64,000 nt of DNA from Acanthamoeba sp. SK_2022b (taxonomy: Eukaryota; Discosea; Longamoebia; Acanthamoebidae): NCBI GenBank assembly GCA_027943245.1, contig JANDJZ010000077.1, positions 1 through 64,000 on the forward strand, written 5' to 3'. Numbering within the stretch: position 1 is the first letter of the stretch; every line of letters starts with the position of its first letter. Of this stretch, positions 12,163-24,261 are shown piece by piece. The position numbers were made by a program, and so were the translations under genes. Below the pieces are notes generated by a model that searched no databases, had not been told where the DNA came from, and was given only the letters and a program-made list of their open reading frames with translations.

Positions 12163-15120
12163 TCAGGCGTCGATGTGGAAATTGTCCAGGCGGGACTGCG
12201 AGACCTGGAGCAGGGGCGAGGGCTCGTAGTTGGAGCGGTCGATCGGCACGTCGTAATGCACGGCCGCGAAGGGCGAGTCCTTGTTGCACACCTTGGTCAG
12301 GTGCAGGCCTCCTGGAACCCACCGCGGTGTCGGCGTCAGTGTCACACTCCCTTGGCACTTTCCAACAAGAAAGCATTTCGCTCTTGACGACATTTGCGCG
12401 TGTCGCATACCCTTCTTGGAACGCTCCTTGGCCTGAGGCGACATGAGGAAGTCGATGAGCGAGGGGAAGCTGTAGACCTCCTTCCCGATCTGGACGTGGT
12501 AGCCGTTGGGCTTCTTGGCGATCCGCTGGTGCTTGTAACCCTCGGCCGTCTTCCTGCTGATGGTCACGCACGTGTCGTTGTTGGCCGAGACACGCAGGAG
12601 GAAACCCTTCTTCATGCTCGCCAGCCTGCGCTCGGCCTCCTTGGAGTCGATCAGCCCGTGGAAGCACCCGGCCTTGCACAGCTCGTCAAACTGATAAAAA
12701 TGTGTCGACACACACGCACGATCGGGGTGAGTTGACGAACGATCGTTGATTGATGATGGGCTCGTAGCCATCGATGATGAAGAAGAAGCGCATACGTCGT
12801 TTAGGATGGTGGGTCGTAGCGGGCCGAAGATGTGGAGGAAGCGCGCGTAGCCCTCGAGGGTGACGGCGAATCTCTTGTTCGTGTCGCTCGTCGTGATGTC
12901 CTTGCTCGCCACCGCTGCACCGATGACGCACAAATCCATGCGCATTGTCAGCAGGCTCGTCTCACAGCAAGAAGGGTTGTGGAGGGAGCTTCGGCGTTGC
13001 TTTCTGTACCGAGAATGAGCTTGGCGCACTGGACCATGGTGGAGTCGGGCGACAGGGCGGTGGGCTTCATTTTCATTTGCTCGCCAAAGGCCTGAATGAA
13101 GCTGTCCCAGTCCACCATCCAGGGCAGGTGCTCGGCGTCCTGGACGTTCCAAAGCGGCGCAGTCGACACGTCAGCGTGCCACGCGTTGCGTCGGGAAAAG
13201 GGTTTTAAAAAAGAGAGAGAGAGAGAGAAGCGAGGCGCGGGGGGGGGGCAGTACGAGCGTGCGGAGCCGCTTCCAGAGCGCGCGCCCGGCCACGTCCCGG
13301 ATGGTGTTGTCGACGATGATGTCGTCCCAGCGGGTCAGGATCTCCGCGAAGCTCGGCCTGGCGTAGCGGTCCTTGAGCCAACAGTCGCGGATGAGCTTCA
13401 CCACGTCGTCCGGAACGCCTTCGGGAATGGGCGGTCGCTCGTCGCGATCTGGCGCATGCACGCACACGCGCGTGAGCCGTTCAGTGTTCTCGGGAGGGGG
13501 GGGAGGTCAAATGCGTAAATACCGACGACGGTCTCGCAGAAGAGCTGGAACGAGTTCATGTGCGCAAAGGGCTTGCCCTGGCGCGCAAAGAGCTCCTGCG
13601 AGTTTGATTGGTGACGAGAGGCCATGAGCAGCATGTATAAATTGAATTCATAAAATCATTATTTTAAAAATTAAAAACAAATAGAAAAAAATGCATGGCT
13701 TCGCTACGCATGGCAGACCTTTCGACGAAAGAGTGGAATGAGATACCCAGACTAGCATTCCATAGGCGTAGACGTCGCTCTTCTCGCTCGCGGGGATGCC
13801 ACACAGGATCTCCGGCGCCTGCACGACCGAACCGTTGAGGGATCGCCGAAATGGGGGGGGGCAAACAGAAGAGGGAGGAGGGCACCATGTAGACGGGCGT
13901 GCCGACGGCCTTGTCCTTGAGGGGACCCTTGGGGTCAAACTTCTCCTTGGCGCACGACAGACCAAAGTCGCACACCTTCACGTTGCCCTCCCGCGTGATC
14001 TGTACGTGCGTGACGGAGGGCAGGGTGTGGTTGGTGGGCCAAAACACATATTTAAAAATAACAATAATAATAATAATATTACTAAATAAGTAATAAAAAT
14101 GGTGAGGTATGTACCAAGACGTTGGGTGGTTTGAGATCGCGGTGGATGATGGGCTCGGGCTTTAGGCAGTGCAGCCAATTCATTCCTGGTTGGTCCACGT
14201 TTGGTTTTCTTAGTTTCCGATTCGGGCCACCGCGAATTTGGGCACACGCACACGCGGCGACAACTTGGGCGGGAGGGGAGAGGTGGTGGTGGCGGTGGTG
14301 GGTTACCTTGAGCGATGCCCTTGGCGATGTGGAAGCGTTGTCGGTTGGAGATGGGAATGGAGCGGTCGTGCACGATGGAACCGAGGTCGCGGCCCTCGAC
14401 GTACTCCATGACGACGGCGAGGTTGTCCTTCTCGGTGCACACGCCCATGAGCAGCAGGATGCACGGGTGCCGCAGCGCTCTGTGCGACGAAAGCGTGTGT
14501 GTGCATCAGCACAGTGTTTGCGTGCGCGTGTAGCGAGCTAGGAAACGGTTCGGACACAGACGTACTTCATGATCTCCACCTCGCGCTGCAGCTCGCCAAT
14601 CTTCTGCTGGGTGAGCTGCTGGTTGTGTAGCACCTTGATAGCCACAGGGTAGCCCCTACACCGCCCCTACGCTCAACGAGTCAATTATTTTCCATTATTA
14701 AAATATATATATTTATTATCCTTACTGATTTGCCCACAAAGGGAGGGGCCTGTACCTTGTAGACGGTGCCGTAGTTGCCCCGAGCTATTTCATCTTCTCG
14801 CCTGTACTCGAGCTCAGAGGCTCTGATCAACGTACTTCCCGTTTCCTTGGATTATTGCATGAGAGTCAGGCCCAAGTAGTACGATGCAATCACATCCCAG
14901 TTTTTTCAATGCATGAAAATCAAAAGAAATCAAGACAAAGCCAAAAATCACATCAAAAATCAATGGAGAAGCGATTCCGAGGCCGTACCCACTCCCTCTG
15001 CTTGCGGCGATCCTCCTCTTGGTGGCGTCGCTGTTTGTTGAGGCGAGTAACGGTGGCTCGCTCATCTTCGCTGTCGTCAAAGAAGGGCCCGGCCCCGGTT
15101 TGATTGGTCTTGCTGTCCAT
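12163..15120 (-). CDS. Shk-type protein kinase with C-terminal SH2 domain (copy 2)
   Basis: Exon 1 (ATG 15120) encodes an acidic then basic leader ending KQREW. Copy 3 has the same kind of ending (HREW) at the same splice point. Kinase landmarks are ARGNYGTVYK near 14760, VAIKVL near 14640, GVCTEKDNLAVVMEYVEGRD near 14410, HRDLKPPNVLV near 14120, VCDFGLSC near 13960, and EILCGIPASEKSDVYAYG near 13800. A linker (YARFLHIFGPLRPTIL, near 12830) is followed by SH2 at about 12670-12400, with GFLLRVSANND holding the key Arg. The tail reads KVCNKDSPFAAVH and ends SRLDNFHIDA. An in-frame TTG at 15273 was not used. A poly-G run and GA-rich stretch at 13215-13250 mark one intron. It is very close to copy 3, so the pair probably arose by tandem duplication. 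Confidence 0.85.
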
Positions 15121-15399
15121 GTGGAGCTCTGGTGCCGACGATGCCTTCCTCTTGCCTAACGGCGACGTCACTTGTTCCTTGTCCACGGGGGCCTCCAGCC
15201 TGCAACACTCCTCCCCTGCGGCGGTTGGTAACAAAGAAAGAGCTGTTGTGGGTGTCGTATGCACGCCGCGCAATTGGGGAAGGTTGCTGTCCTATGTTCC
15301 CGTCCGCCAGGGAATTGGCATTAATAATTCATTTCCATTAATTTTTATAAAAATTCCACGAACTCAGAGTCGACAACAAAGCTTTGGCCCAGGGTTTGC

Positions 15400-15854
15400 T
15401 CAGTAGGCGGGCGGGTGGTTCTTGGGCGCGCTCAGGAGCTTGGAGAGCTGATCCTCGAGGTCGGCCGCGTCGACATAGCTGGAGCTCTCCTCGGGCACCT
15501 CCATGTGCACTCGGGCGTACTCCGAGTCCTTGGAGCAGATCTTCTTGAGGTGGAGCCCGCCCTTCTTGGTGCGCTCGCGCGCCTGCGGCGAGTCAAGGAA
15601 GTCGAGGACCGTCGTGAAGCAGAAGATGTCCTTCCCGATCTGCACGTTGTAGCCGTCGTCCTTCCTGAGAACCCTCTGATGCTGGAAGATGCCGTTGACC
15701 TTCCTGCTGATGGTGATACAGGCGTCCTTGGACGACAGGCGCAGCAGGTAGCCCTTCTTCAGCGCCGCTAACCGCCTCTCCGCCTCCTTGGCCTCGATCA
15801 TTCCATGCCAGCACCTGTTTGTGTGTCGTTGATTGTGATGACCACGTTAGCTCG

Positions 15855-15917
<63 letters not shown>

Positions 15918-17980
15918 ACACGCACACACACGCACGAACCCTCGCTTGCAGATCTCGTCGAACTCGGCCAGGATGGTGGACCGCAGCGGCCCAAACACCT
16001 TGAGGAACCTCGCGAAGCTCTCGCACGTGACGACGTACTTCTTGTTGCTGTCGCCCGCGGTCTGATCCTTGTCCTCCTCCGCTGTTCCACCGCCGCTCTC
16101 GTCAGGATTGGTCGTGCGCGCGCGTGCGCGAGGAGTGCGCAAGCGGAGAGGAGCTATGTACCCAAAGCCAACTTGGCGCACTTGTAGGTGGTGGTCTCGG
16201 GCCCGAGGGTCGACGGGTTGAGGCTGTAGTACTGGCAGAACGCCAGCGCGAAGTTGTCCCAGTCCACGACCCACGGGTAGTGAGCCGTCGACTGCATGGC
16301 GCGTACACACACACACAGTTACGATCGTGAGCCTAGAGCCCAGAGCCCAGAGAAGCCGAGTAGAGAGGAGGAGGAGGAGGAGGAGGAACCTCCTTCCGCC
16401 TCAGACGCTTGTAGAGCGCGCGGCCCTCGAGGTCCTTGACGACGTTGTCCACGACGATGTCGTCCAGTCGGTCCAGGATCTCGGAGAAGCTGGGCCTGAA
16501 GTGTCTGTCCGGGTGCCAGCAGTCCTTGATCAGTTTCCGAATGTTGCTGGGGATGTCCTCGGTCATCGGTGGCCTCTCGTGTCTGCCGGTGCGACCCACG
16601 CACACGTCAGCATCGGTCGACAAATAATCAAGAGGGGGAGAGGGGGGCAGGCACACCTGTCGATGACGGCGTCACAGAACGCGTCGAACGTGGGGATCTC
16701 GCTGAACGGCCTGCCCTTGCGCATGAACAGCTCCCACAGCAGTACTGCATAGGCGTACACGTCCGACTTCTCGCTCGACGGCACACCGCACAGGATCTCG
16801 GGAGCCTGCGCCGAGCGACAACGCGTCAGCCACGGGAAAGGGAGGCCGATGGGGAGAGAAGAGAGGAGAGAGTGAAGAGTGGTGGGGGAGGGCACCATGT
16901 AGACGGGCGTGCCGACGGCCTTGTCCTTGGGTGGCGCCTTGGGGTCGAACCTCTCCTTGACGCACGACAGACCAAAGTCGCACACCTTCACGTTGCCCTC
17001 CTTCGTCACGAGGATGTTGGCCGGCTGGAGGTCACGCCACGTTGGCACCGCGGCGTTAGTCTACGACCAGCGTCGACGACACGCGACACTCGATCGAGAA
17101 AGGCGCGCGCATGTGCGCGACGAGCACCTTGAGATCGCGATGGATGATGGGCTCGGGCTTCAGGCAGTGCAGCCAGTTCATTCCTGTGAAAGAGAGAGGC
17201 CAAGTTGAGGAGGGGCAGGTGGTCGCTGCGATGTGGTGGCGGCGGTTACCCTGAGCGATGCCCTTGGCGATGTGAAGCTTCTGCTTGGTGGAGATGTCGA
17301 CGGAGCGGTCGTGTACGATGGTGCCGAGGTCGCGACCCTCGACGTACTCCATGACGACGGCGAGGTTGTCCTTCTCGGTGCACACGCCCATGAGCAGCAG
17401 GATGCACGGATGCCGCAGCGCCCTGCAGCAGATCAAATGGGGGAGGAAATGTGAGCAAATGATGAAGAGCTGGTGGCTCGTAGACTACAAAAATCAACAA
17501 ATTTGATAGACAAAACAAGAAGGCGTGCATCGCAATGCATTCAAAGGAGGAAACTAAAGGAGCTTCGTACTTCATGATTTCTACTTCTCGCTTGAGCTCC
17601 TCGATCTTTTGCTGGGTGAGCTGCTGGTTGTGCAGCACCTTGATCGCCACGGGGAAGCCTCTGCACCGTCCTTTGTAGACCGTACCGTAGTTGCCTCTCG
17701 CGATCTCGTCATCTCTTCTGTACTCGAGCTCTGATGCCCTGATGAGGGTGCTTCCGGTCTCCTGTTAATAATGCAAAGCGTCAGATTGAAAGCGCCAAAG
17801 ATTGCTCCCAAAATCGCTACCAACACCACATTTGGGCGCGTTGCCCCAGTGGCAAATGTGCGCCCAATGCGCAGTAAAAACAGCTAAAAAGCAGCGCACC
17901 CATTCTCTGTGGATCTTGGCGGCCTCTTGGTCTCCCTTCTTGAGGAGGTGAAGTCTCTCGAGCGAAGTTTTTCTTTCCAT
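15400..17980 (-). CDS. Shk-type protein kinase with C-terminal SH2 domain (copy 3)
   Basis: The ATG at 17980 opens a short leader (MERKTSLERLHLLKKG, ending HREW), then an intron. The kinase domain starts with ETGSTLIRASELEYR near 17740. The glycine loop, VAIKVLHNQQLTQQKI, a 'MGVCTEKDNL' hinge region and HRDLK (17140) follow. An intron separates HRDLK from PANILV (17030), then VCDFGLSC near 16970. The linker reads SFARFLKVFGPLRSTIL near 16000. SH2 spans about 15790-15590; GYLLRLSSKDACITISR retains the binding Arg. The tail has KICSKDSEYARVH and ends LSAPKNHPPAY. An (AC)n microsatellite (15861-15914) lies in the intron just upstream of the SH2 exon. A (GAG)n run at 16363-16388 sits at another intron edge. 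Its stop lies 280 bp from the start of copy 2. Confidence 0.88.
15861..15914. repeat. (AC)n microsatellite in an intron of kinase copy 3
   Basis: An uninterrupted CA/AC dinucleotide run of about 54 bp lies between the linker exon and the SH2 exon of the minus-strand kinase. It reads as (GT)n in the transcript. Confidence 0.95.
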
Positions 17981-18493
17981 GGTTCTTTACTTTTGTTTTA
18001 TATGTCCATGCAATTTGGGATTCACCCGTTTGTTGTCTAATCGCACCGATCTGGTTGTCACTCGCGGCCTGTCAAGATGAGAAAAGTGTCGTTTTCCTTC
18101 GCGGCCACCGGTAGTTCCCCTTCTGGTTTCTTCTTCTAGCTTTTGCCTCGGTCTTCGCGTGGCTTTGCTGGCGTCGTGCGCTCTAAATTAATTTGTAGTC
18201 GACACAAATGGATGCGGGCGTGACGGCCAGTGGGCGAATGTAGTTCTGCCTACGATCTCGGCCTTTGCCAAGATCATACTGTGCCCCACTTCCCACTAGA
18301 TTTTGTTGTCTTTCTCGCTTGGGCTCAAGGCAAGAACCAACCCCGCGACAATAACAAGTATCATACTTGTCAAGAGCCTTGTTGGTTCAGCATTACACGT
18401 CAACAGCCAGGCACCACCGAAGACGGATCCGGAACGTACACGGCAATGTACATTGCGCGCGCAAGGTGCGGGCAAGGTAAGGTGAAACGCTAT
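17981..18493. other. Intergenic region between kinase copy 3 and SDHAF2
   Basis: About 510 bp with no supportable coding exon. It should contain the promoter of the kinase gene that starts at 17980 and the 3' end of the SDHAF2 transcript. No RNA gene or repeat was recognised. Confidence 0.5.
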
Positions 18494-18955
18494 TTAGTTG
18501 AGCTTCCGGTTGGCGGTGGAGTCATAGTTGAGAGGGTTGTTGAACGTGTGTTGCTGTATCATGCGCATCACTTCGTTATCGAGCTCGGCTGGCGTCTCCA
18601 CCTTCTTGGTAAGGTACATGAAGAGATCGGGATCTATGCAGTCGAGGATTTCTTCGAACTGGGCCAGCTGAGTTTCGTTCATCGCTTCAAGATTTTTGAT
18701 GGCAAAGGAGCCAAGGATGAGATCGGTCTCGAGCATGCCCCTCTCCTTGCTCCTGAAGAGAAGGCGCTTTCGGCGCGAGTCCAGCTTGCTGTACTTGTCG
18801 TCATCGTAGGTCGGCAGCTGATTCGTGAAATTGGGCGAGGAAGTTTGATGCGATGCCGGCGTAGAGTACAGGAATCGCGCCGTGGAAAGAATTGGCCCTC
18901 GCGTGGCAATCTTATTGGAGCCAATGTGGCGCACAACGGCAGTGCTTCTTCTCAT
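18494..18955 (-). CDS. SDHAF2: Succinate dehydrogenase assembly factor 2 (SDHAF2/Sdh5/Emi5 family)
   Basis: This single-exon gene of 153 residues encodes a mitochondrial matrix protein that promotes FAD attachment to the flavoprotein subunit of complex II. The first 35 or so residues are rich in Arg, Ser and Thr with no acidic residues, a typical mitochondrial presequence (MRRSTAVVRHIGSNKIATRG). The core matches the YgfY/Sdh5 fold: KRLLFRSKERGMLETDLIL contains the family RSxxRGMxExD signature. It is followed by FEEILDCIDPDLFMYLTKKV and the NPLNYDS ending. The length fits the family. The lack of introns is unusual for this window. The ATG at 18955 is clear and is divergent from the RapGAP gene. 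Confidence 0.92.
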   Translation of the reverse strand: MRRSTAVVRHIGSNKIATRGPILSTARFLYSTPASHQTSSPNFTNQLPTYDDDKYSKLDSRRKRLLFRSKERGMLETDLILGSFAIKNLEAMNETQLAQFEEILDCIDPDLFMYLTKKVETPAELDNEVMRMIQQHTFNNPLNYDSTANRKLN

Positions 18956-19310
18956 CTTTTAGCGTGCTTAGATGCCAAATGCAACGATTTGGGTAAAGAA
19001 ATCTTGGCGATTGGTGACGTCATCGTGACCAGGCGTCGTGCTGACGTCAGCGGAGCGCATACCTCCGCGTGCTTTCGGTCGCGTGTCAGCGCGATGCCGA
19101 TTGGTCGATTTTTTGAACACGGAGCTTCATCCTCGGCAACCAACTCGTCCTCTCCAACGCCCTCCCCAACGACGAGCGAGGACACAACCCACCACTACCA
19201 TCTTTATTCGATCAGCTTCGAGGGAGACGACCACCTTACAAGAGAGGGCCCTTGGTAGGCCCCTTGCCTAAATTGTAAAGAAAAATAGAGAGAAGCCGGA
19301 GAGCATCGCA
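18956..19310. promoter_or_regulatory. Divergent promoter region, SDHAF2 / RapGAP
   Basis: A 355-bp head-to-head spacer. No coding exon is supported and no named promoter element stands out, so its role is inferred from layout. Confidence 0.4.
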
Positions 19311-22300
19311 ATGAACTCCTATGAAGAGCTGGCGGTGTCCCAGCCGGTGACCAAGATGAAGGTGGAGGTGGAGAAACACATCGGGCAGGCGAGCGCCCAG
19401 CACACCCCCACGCGAAGCCGCGCCCTCGAGCAGAAGGAAGAGATATTCTCCAAGGAGATCAAGGGCATCATCCAACGGCTCGAGGAGCAGGAACGCTTGA
19501 ACGCGGCGGAGGGGGGCTTGAACTCTTCTTCCTCTCCTTCTCTGGGCTCCTCGAAGAGCGGCCCTAGTGTGACGAGGGAGAAGCGGCTGGGAGATCAAAT
19601 CTCTTTCACCGACGTCTCCTTTCTCTGCACCGAGATGCCCAAGGGTTCCTGTTCCCGCCCCCCTGCCTGTCTTTCGTCTTCGTTCTTTTTGGCTTTCATT
19701 TTATTCATTAATTGATTGTTTTTTTTTAATTGGTCATTTTAGGGTCGGTCTTGTCGCTCGTAAAGGCGTGGAACAGCGGCTACATGTGGCAACAGGTAAC
19801 TTTGATCTTGATCGCTTTTTCTCATATATTTTTACCATTAAATATTTTGTATAATTAAAAAATGCACGAGCAGGGCAATTCGCGCAATTTGAAGGACCTG
19901 ACGATGGACGAGTGGAAGCAACTGGCCGAGGCTTCACAGCGCCACTTCCCGTCGGTCCCTGTCGCCAAGCCCTGCCCGAACAAGAACGACGCAGTCCCCA
20001 AGGTTTGTGTGTCCTGCCCGCGCGCATTTGTCGCATGTACGCTTTCGCTCAGTTCTGTGATTTCGTGATGGCCACGCGCAGGGCGAGCCGCAGCGAACGA
20101 CGAGCGGGCCCGATGCCGACGCGTTGCTGGCGGGCCACGCCAACGCAGCGCCCGAGGCCGAGCCCACGCACACGCCGAACGACCACCAATCGCCGCCGAG
20201 CGTCGGAGGAGCCCACACGGACGACAAGCCCGAGCCTGCCCGCGACGACCAAGTCGACGACGCTCCCGCTACAGCGCAACGGACAGTCGACACGAATGCG
20301 GCGAACGCTGACGTCACGGAGGCGCCTCTCGTCGATGATCAGGCGCAGGCTCCCGCGCCTCCCGAGCCGCAGTCGCCCCAGCAGCAGCCATCGGACGAGG
20401 CCGACCAGCCCGAGCAAGTCAACGACGCCAAAGCGGTGGATGTCACGCCAGCGACCGAGACCGAGGCCAAGCCGCCGGTCGAGGCCGCCGTTTCGGTCGA
20501 AGCCGTTGTGGAGGAGGCCCGAGACGACGCTGTCGACAACTCGCCGGCGAGCCGGCCGGAGTGCCACGTCGCGCCGGCCGAGCAGCCATCGGCCATCGAG
20601 ACCCCGCAGGCAGCCGGCGACAAGGACACGCTCAGGAGGAGCGGCCGCGTGGTCATCGCCGCCGTGGGTGACGCGGCAGGGCAGCTGGCCGTCGACGACG
20701 GCGAGCCGGCGCCGTCGCCGTCGCTCAAGAGCAAGGGCAGCCGTATCGACCAGAAGGAGGAGGCGCGCAAGCAGGGCCACGCGCGGCGGAAGGGCCACGT
20801 GCGCGCGGCGTCGATGAGCGAATCGCTCAAGTCGCTGGTCACCGGCGGCTCCAAGATCTTGGACGCCGCGAGCGACGCGACGGCCAAGCCTCACCCCAAG
20901 AAGGAGAAGGTGGCCGACGGTTCCCTGTCGACCTCGCCGCCCGTGTTGCTGTCGACGCCCTCGGCCGCCCCGTCGTCCTCGTCGCTGGCGTCGTCGTCGT
21001 CCGGCACGCTGTCCCGCAGCGACCTCAAGAAGGAAAAGAAAGAGAAAAAGAAGTCCAAGTGGGACAAGATGCGGGGCCTCAAGGACCGCGGCGCGGCCAA
21101 GGACAGGAGCGAGACGGTCGGCGAGGACGTCATCGCCGCGGCCAAGCGCGAGCGCGAGGCCGGCAATTCGGTCGGCGCGATGGTCGGCGTCGCTCCGGCC
21201 AAGCCCGTCGACAGCCTGCGGCCGCACCTGATGAAGCACAACTCGGAGAAGCTCGACCGCATGCTCGTGCGGCGGCCCAGCTACAAGGTGCTCGTGGAGC
21301 AGGGGTACATCAAGGAGTGGGGCGACGAGGCCGGCATCGACGGCCAGGCGGCCAAGGGCCCGTCGCCCCGTGGGCTCAAGCGCTCGCCGACGTTCAAGCT
21401 CGCCGACGAGGACGACGAGGCGTCGAAGGGCGGCGAGGTCGACGACGAGTCGGACGAGGAGCCCCCGCGCAAGTCGCTCATCCACAACGTGCAGCTGCTG
21501 CCCACCGACAGCCTGTGGCACGTCGAGCGCGGGTCCAAGCGGGTACGGCCACCAAGACCGCGCGCGCACCGACACGCGTTGCCCTGGGCATGACTGGTAT
21601 GCGCGCGCGTGCATGCATGCAGGACTTTGTGCCGGGCGCGTACATGGCCTTCGAGAACGACCACGAGCTGGTGCCCTACTACAAGAAATTCTTCTACCAG
21701 AGAGGTGTGTGAGCAAATTTATTTTTATTTTATTTTTATTTTATTTTGGTAAAATGCGACTTGGCCGCTCACTCTATGCGTGCCTACAGAACATGAGAAC
21801 TTCTGGGTCAGGCACGAGCGGCTCGGCCCTATACTCATTTCGATCGAAGGCAAATCCACTCGCGGCTCCGCCCGTCTCCTGCGCCGAGGTGCGTCGTTTC
21901 GATGGAAAATATTTGTCATTTATTTGATTTCCATCGAAACCGAGGCCTCACGCCAATCGTGGCTCAGAAACGCACGCCGGAGGGCTGGCCGAGTCGCCCA
22001 CGTCGAGCCCGGTGCTTTCGCGCGAGAACTCGCCCTCGTCGCTGAGCTTGTCCGCCGAAGCTGAGGCCCCGGCGGCCTCCGCGCCGGCCAACAGCAGCGG
22101 CCTCTCCAAGCAGGCCAAGCGGCGCTCGGCCATCCTCCTGTACGCCTTCGTGTCCTGTGCGCTCGCCACGTCAGCAGCGTGGCATGCCACTCACACTTCC
22201 CCTCCACGTGGACGACTCGCCGCAGGCCTCGCAAGTCGAGCAGCGCCAACATCAAGGCCGAGAGCTCCAAGGACGTCATCACCAAGGAGGAACCCACCAC

Positions 22301-23924
22301 CTCCTCCTCCTCCTCCTCTTCGTCGTCGTCGTCTTCATCATCGTCGGGGCTGTTGCATCATCTCGGCAAGGACGCCTTCAAGCTGGGCGGGTGGAAGACC
22401 AAATCGGAGATATTCTCCATTTCGGGCCATGGCAAGTCCCGACAGGCCAATGGCGGGGCTCCCCTGATCTGGCGCGTGCTACTGCAGACCAAGAAGGGCG
22501 CCCAGCAGTTCTTCATCCGCAGCGGCACGAGCAAGGCCGAGAAGCACCGGGCAATCCAGATCGCGTGCGGGTCGCAGGGCATATGCCCCGAGCTCCACGA
22601 CCTCAAACTCAAGCCCATCAAGTCGTCCACCTTCCCCGTACGCGCGCGCGCCCTCTCCTGTCCCCTCTTCGCGGTGACGTGCTGTGCGTGGATTGTGTGT
22701 TGTGCGTTTCGTGAGATGAGGGCGAGTGAGCTGACGATGGGCTTGGCCGGCGATGATGACAACAGGAGGACATGGTGAAGTTGGAGAAGGCGTTCTTGGA
22801 TCACGACGAATACAAATTCGGTGTACTCTACGGCAAGGAGGGCCAGAGCGAGAACGAGATGTTCGCCAACGGTAAGTCCACACACACGCGCGCACACACG
22901 ACACGTGTGCACGCGACGCTGACTTGTCGCAACCCCTTTGGGGATGCTCACTGCAGTGGACACGAGCCCCGAGTTCGAGCGATTTCTACACCTTCTTGGC
23001 GATCGGATCACACTCAAGGGCTGGAGCCAGTACGCGGGCGGACTCGATGTCAAACGTAATACACCTCCTCTTCTTTTGTTTTGTTTTGTTTTTGCTTGAT
23101 TAAATTGAATTCATTTATTATTTATTATTAAATCCAATTTTACGCTCACGCGCGTGTCCTTTGGCTGCGCAGGAGACTCAACGGGCACGCAGTCGGTGTT
23201 CCGAAAGTTCAGAGATCTCGAGATCATGTTCCACGTGGCCCCTCTGCTCCCCTTCTACCCCGACGACACCCAGCATGTACGCAGGCTGCCTCGAATTCCA
23301 CCCCCCCCCCCACCAACCCAACAAGCCACTCCTCGCTGATTGGTTCGCTGACGTTGTGCGTGTGGGGCCTGGCCGCATAGGTCGAGCGCAAGCGCCACTT
23401 GGGCAATGACATCGTAGTGATCATCTTTCTCGATGGTGGCACCTTCACCCCGTCCATGATCAAGACCAAGTTTAACCGTACGCGCACCGAAATACATACG
23501 AACAGTGATCATTTGCTCACCATCTCCAACATGATCACCTGTACGTAGACATCTATGCGGTCGTGTCGGTTGATCGTGACGATGTGACCGACGAGATCAT
23601 CTTCTCGGACGGGCCTGGCTCGCCTCCGCGCATGAGGGTCGAGTTTGCCTCTCGGGAGGGAGTGCGGCCATACGGCGCCACCATTCCCCGAGGCTACCAC
23701 TTTGCGCTCGACGACAAGTTCATCGATTTCCTGCTTACCAAACGTACGTCTGGGCGCTCTCTTCTCAGCGGGGGCTGGCGCCACGACTCACCACCTTCCC
23801 TTCCACGGGCGGCGCAGTGGTGAATGGCCAGCGGGCGGCCCTACACGCGCCGGTGTTCGCTCGTAAGCTCGAAATGACCCGATCCGCGCTGATGGAGGAC
23901 CTCATCAAGGATTGGCGTGAGTGA
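19311..23924 (+). CDS. RapGAP-domain protein
   Basis: This is a GTPase-activating protein for Rap-type small GTPases. The N-terminus (ATG 19311, SYEELAVSQPVTKMKVEVEK) is followed by a long Ala/Glu/Pro- and Ser-rich low-complexity exon, 20082-21540. The segment near 21620-21870 (FFYQREHENFWVRHERLGPI) resembles the dimerisation part of Rap1GAP. The RapGAP domain spans about 22770-23740: YKFGVLYGKEGQSENEMF, SPEFERFLHLLGDRITLKGW, GGLDVK, LEIMFHVAPLLPF, ERKRHLGNDIVVIIF and VRPYGATIPRGYHFALDDKF. The Asn in HLGNDIV is at the position of the catalytic 'asparagine thumb', so the protein should be active. The proposed stop TGA at 23922-23924 overlaps a good donor (GTGAGT). A further downstream exon is therefore possible, though none is evident before the kinase at 24262. 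Confidence 0.85.
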
Positions 23925-24261
23925 TGGCCGCGTGCTACGTTTTTGTGTTGTGATGGACGGAGTTGATGGATTCCACCAATCGCGAAAATCTGTCACGGAA
24001 TGAAGGAATTCGAGAGCCGGGAGGAATCCGGGACAAACCCCCACGGTCGCGCAGTACGACATCGCACTGGCGGTCGTTGAGGCAAAAGATTGGACCTCGC
24101 TTGAGAATCCCTGAGAAGAAGGAAAGAAGGCGACACGAGGCAAATCGATTCCAAGGATACGAGCTCGGGCACTGAATTGAATCACTTGGACTCGATTCCC
24201 AGACCACATCAACGGTTTATACAAGAAATCAAGAACCAACATTAATTGATTTCCTCGGAGA
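23925..24261. other. Intergenic region between RapGAP and kinase-SH2 copy 4
   Basis: 337 bp of mixed composition without a convincing exon. It probably holds the 3' UTR of the RapGAP transcript and the promoter of the kinase. Confidence 0.45.

Noticed and set aside
15805..16187. Thr/His-rich open frames over the (AC)n run
   Set aside because: They are translations of a dinucleotide microsatellite inside an intron of a kinase gene.
20049..21716. Long minus-strand open frame opposite the RapGAP low-complexity exon
   Set aside because: It is produced by GC-rich third positions of the sense codons. Its Arg/Leu/Gly-rich translation has no domain, while the sense frame connects to a RapGAP domain.
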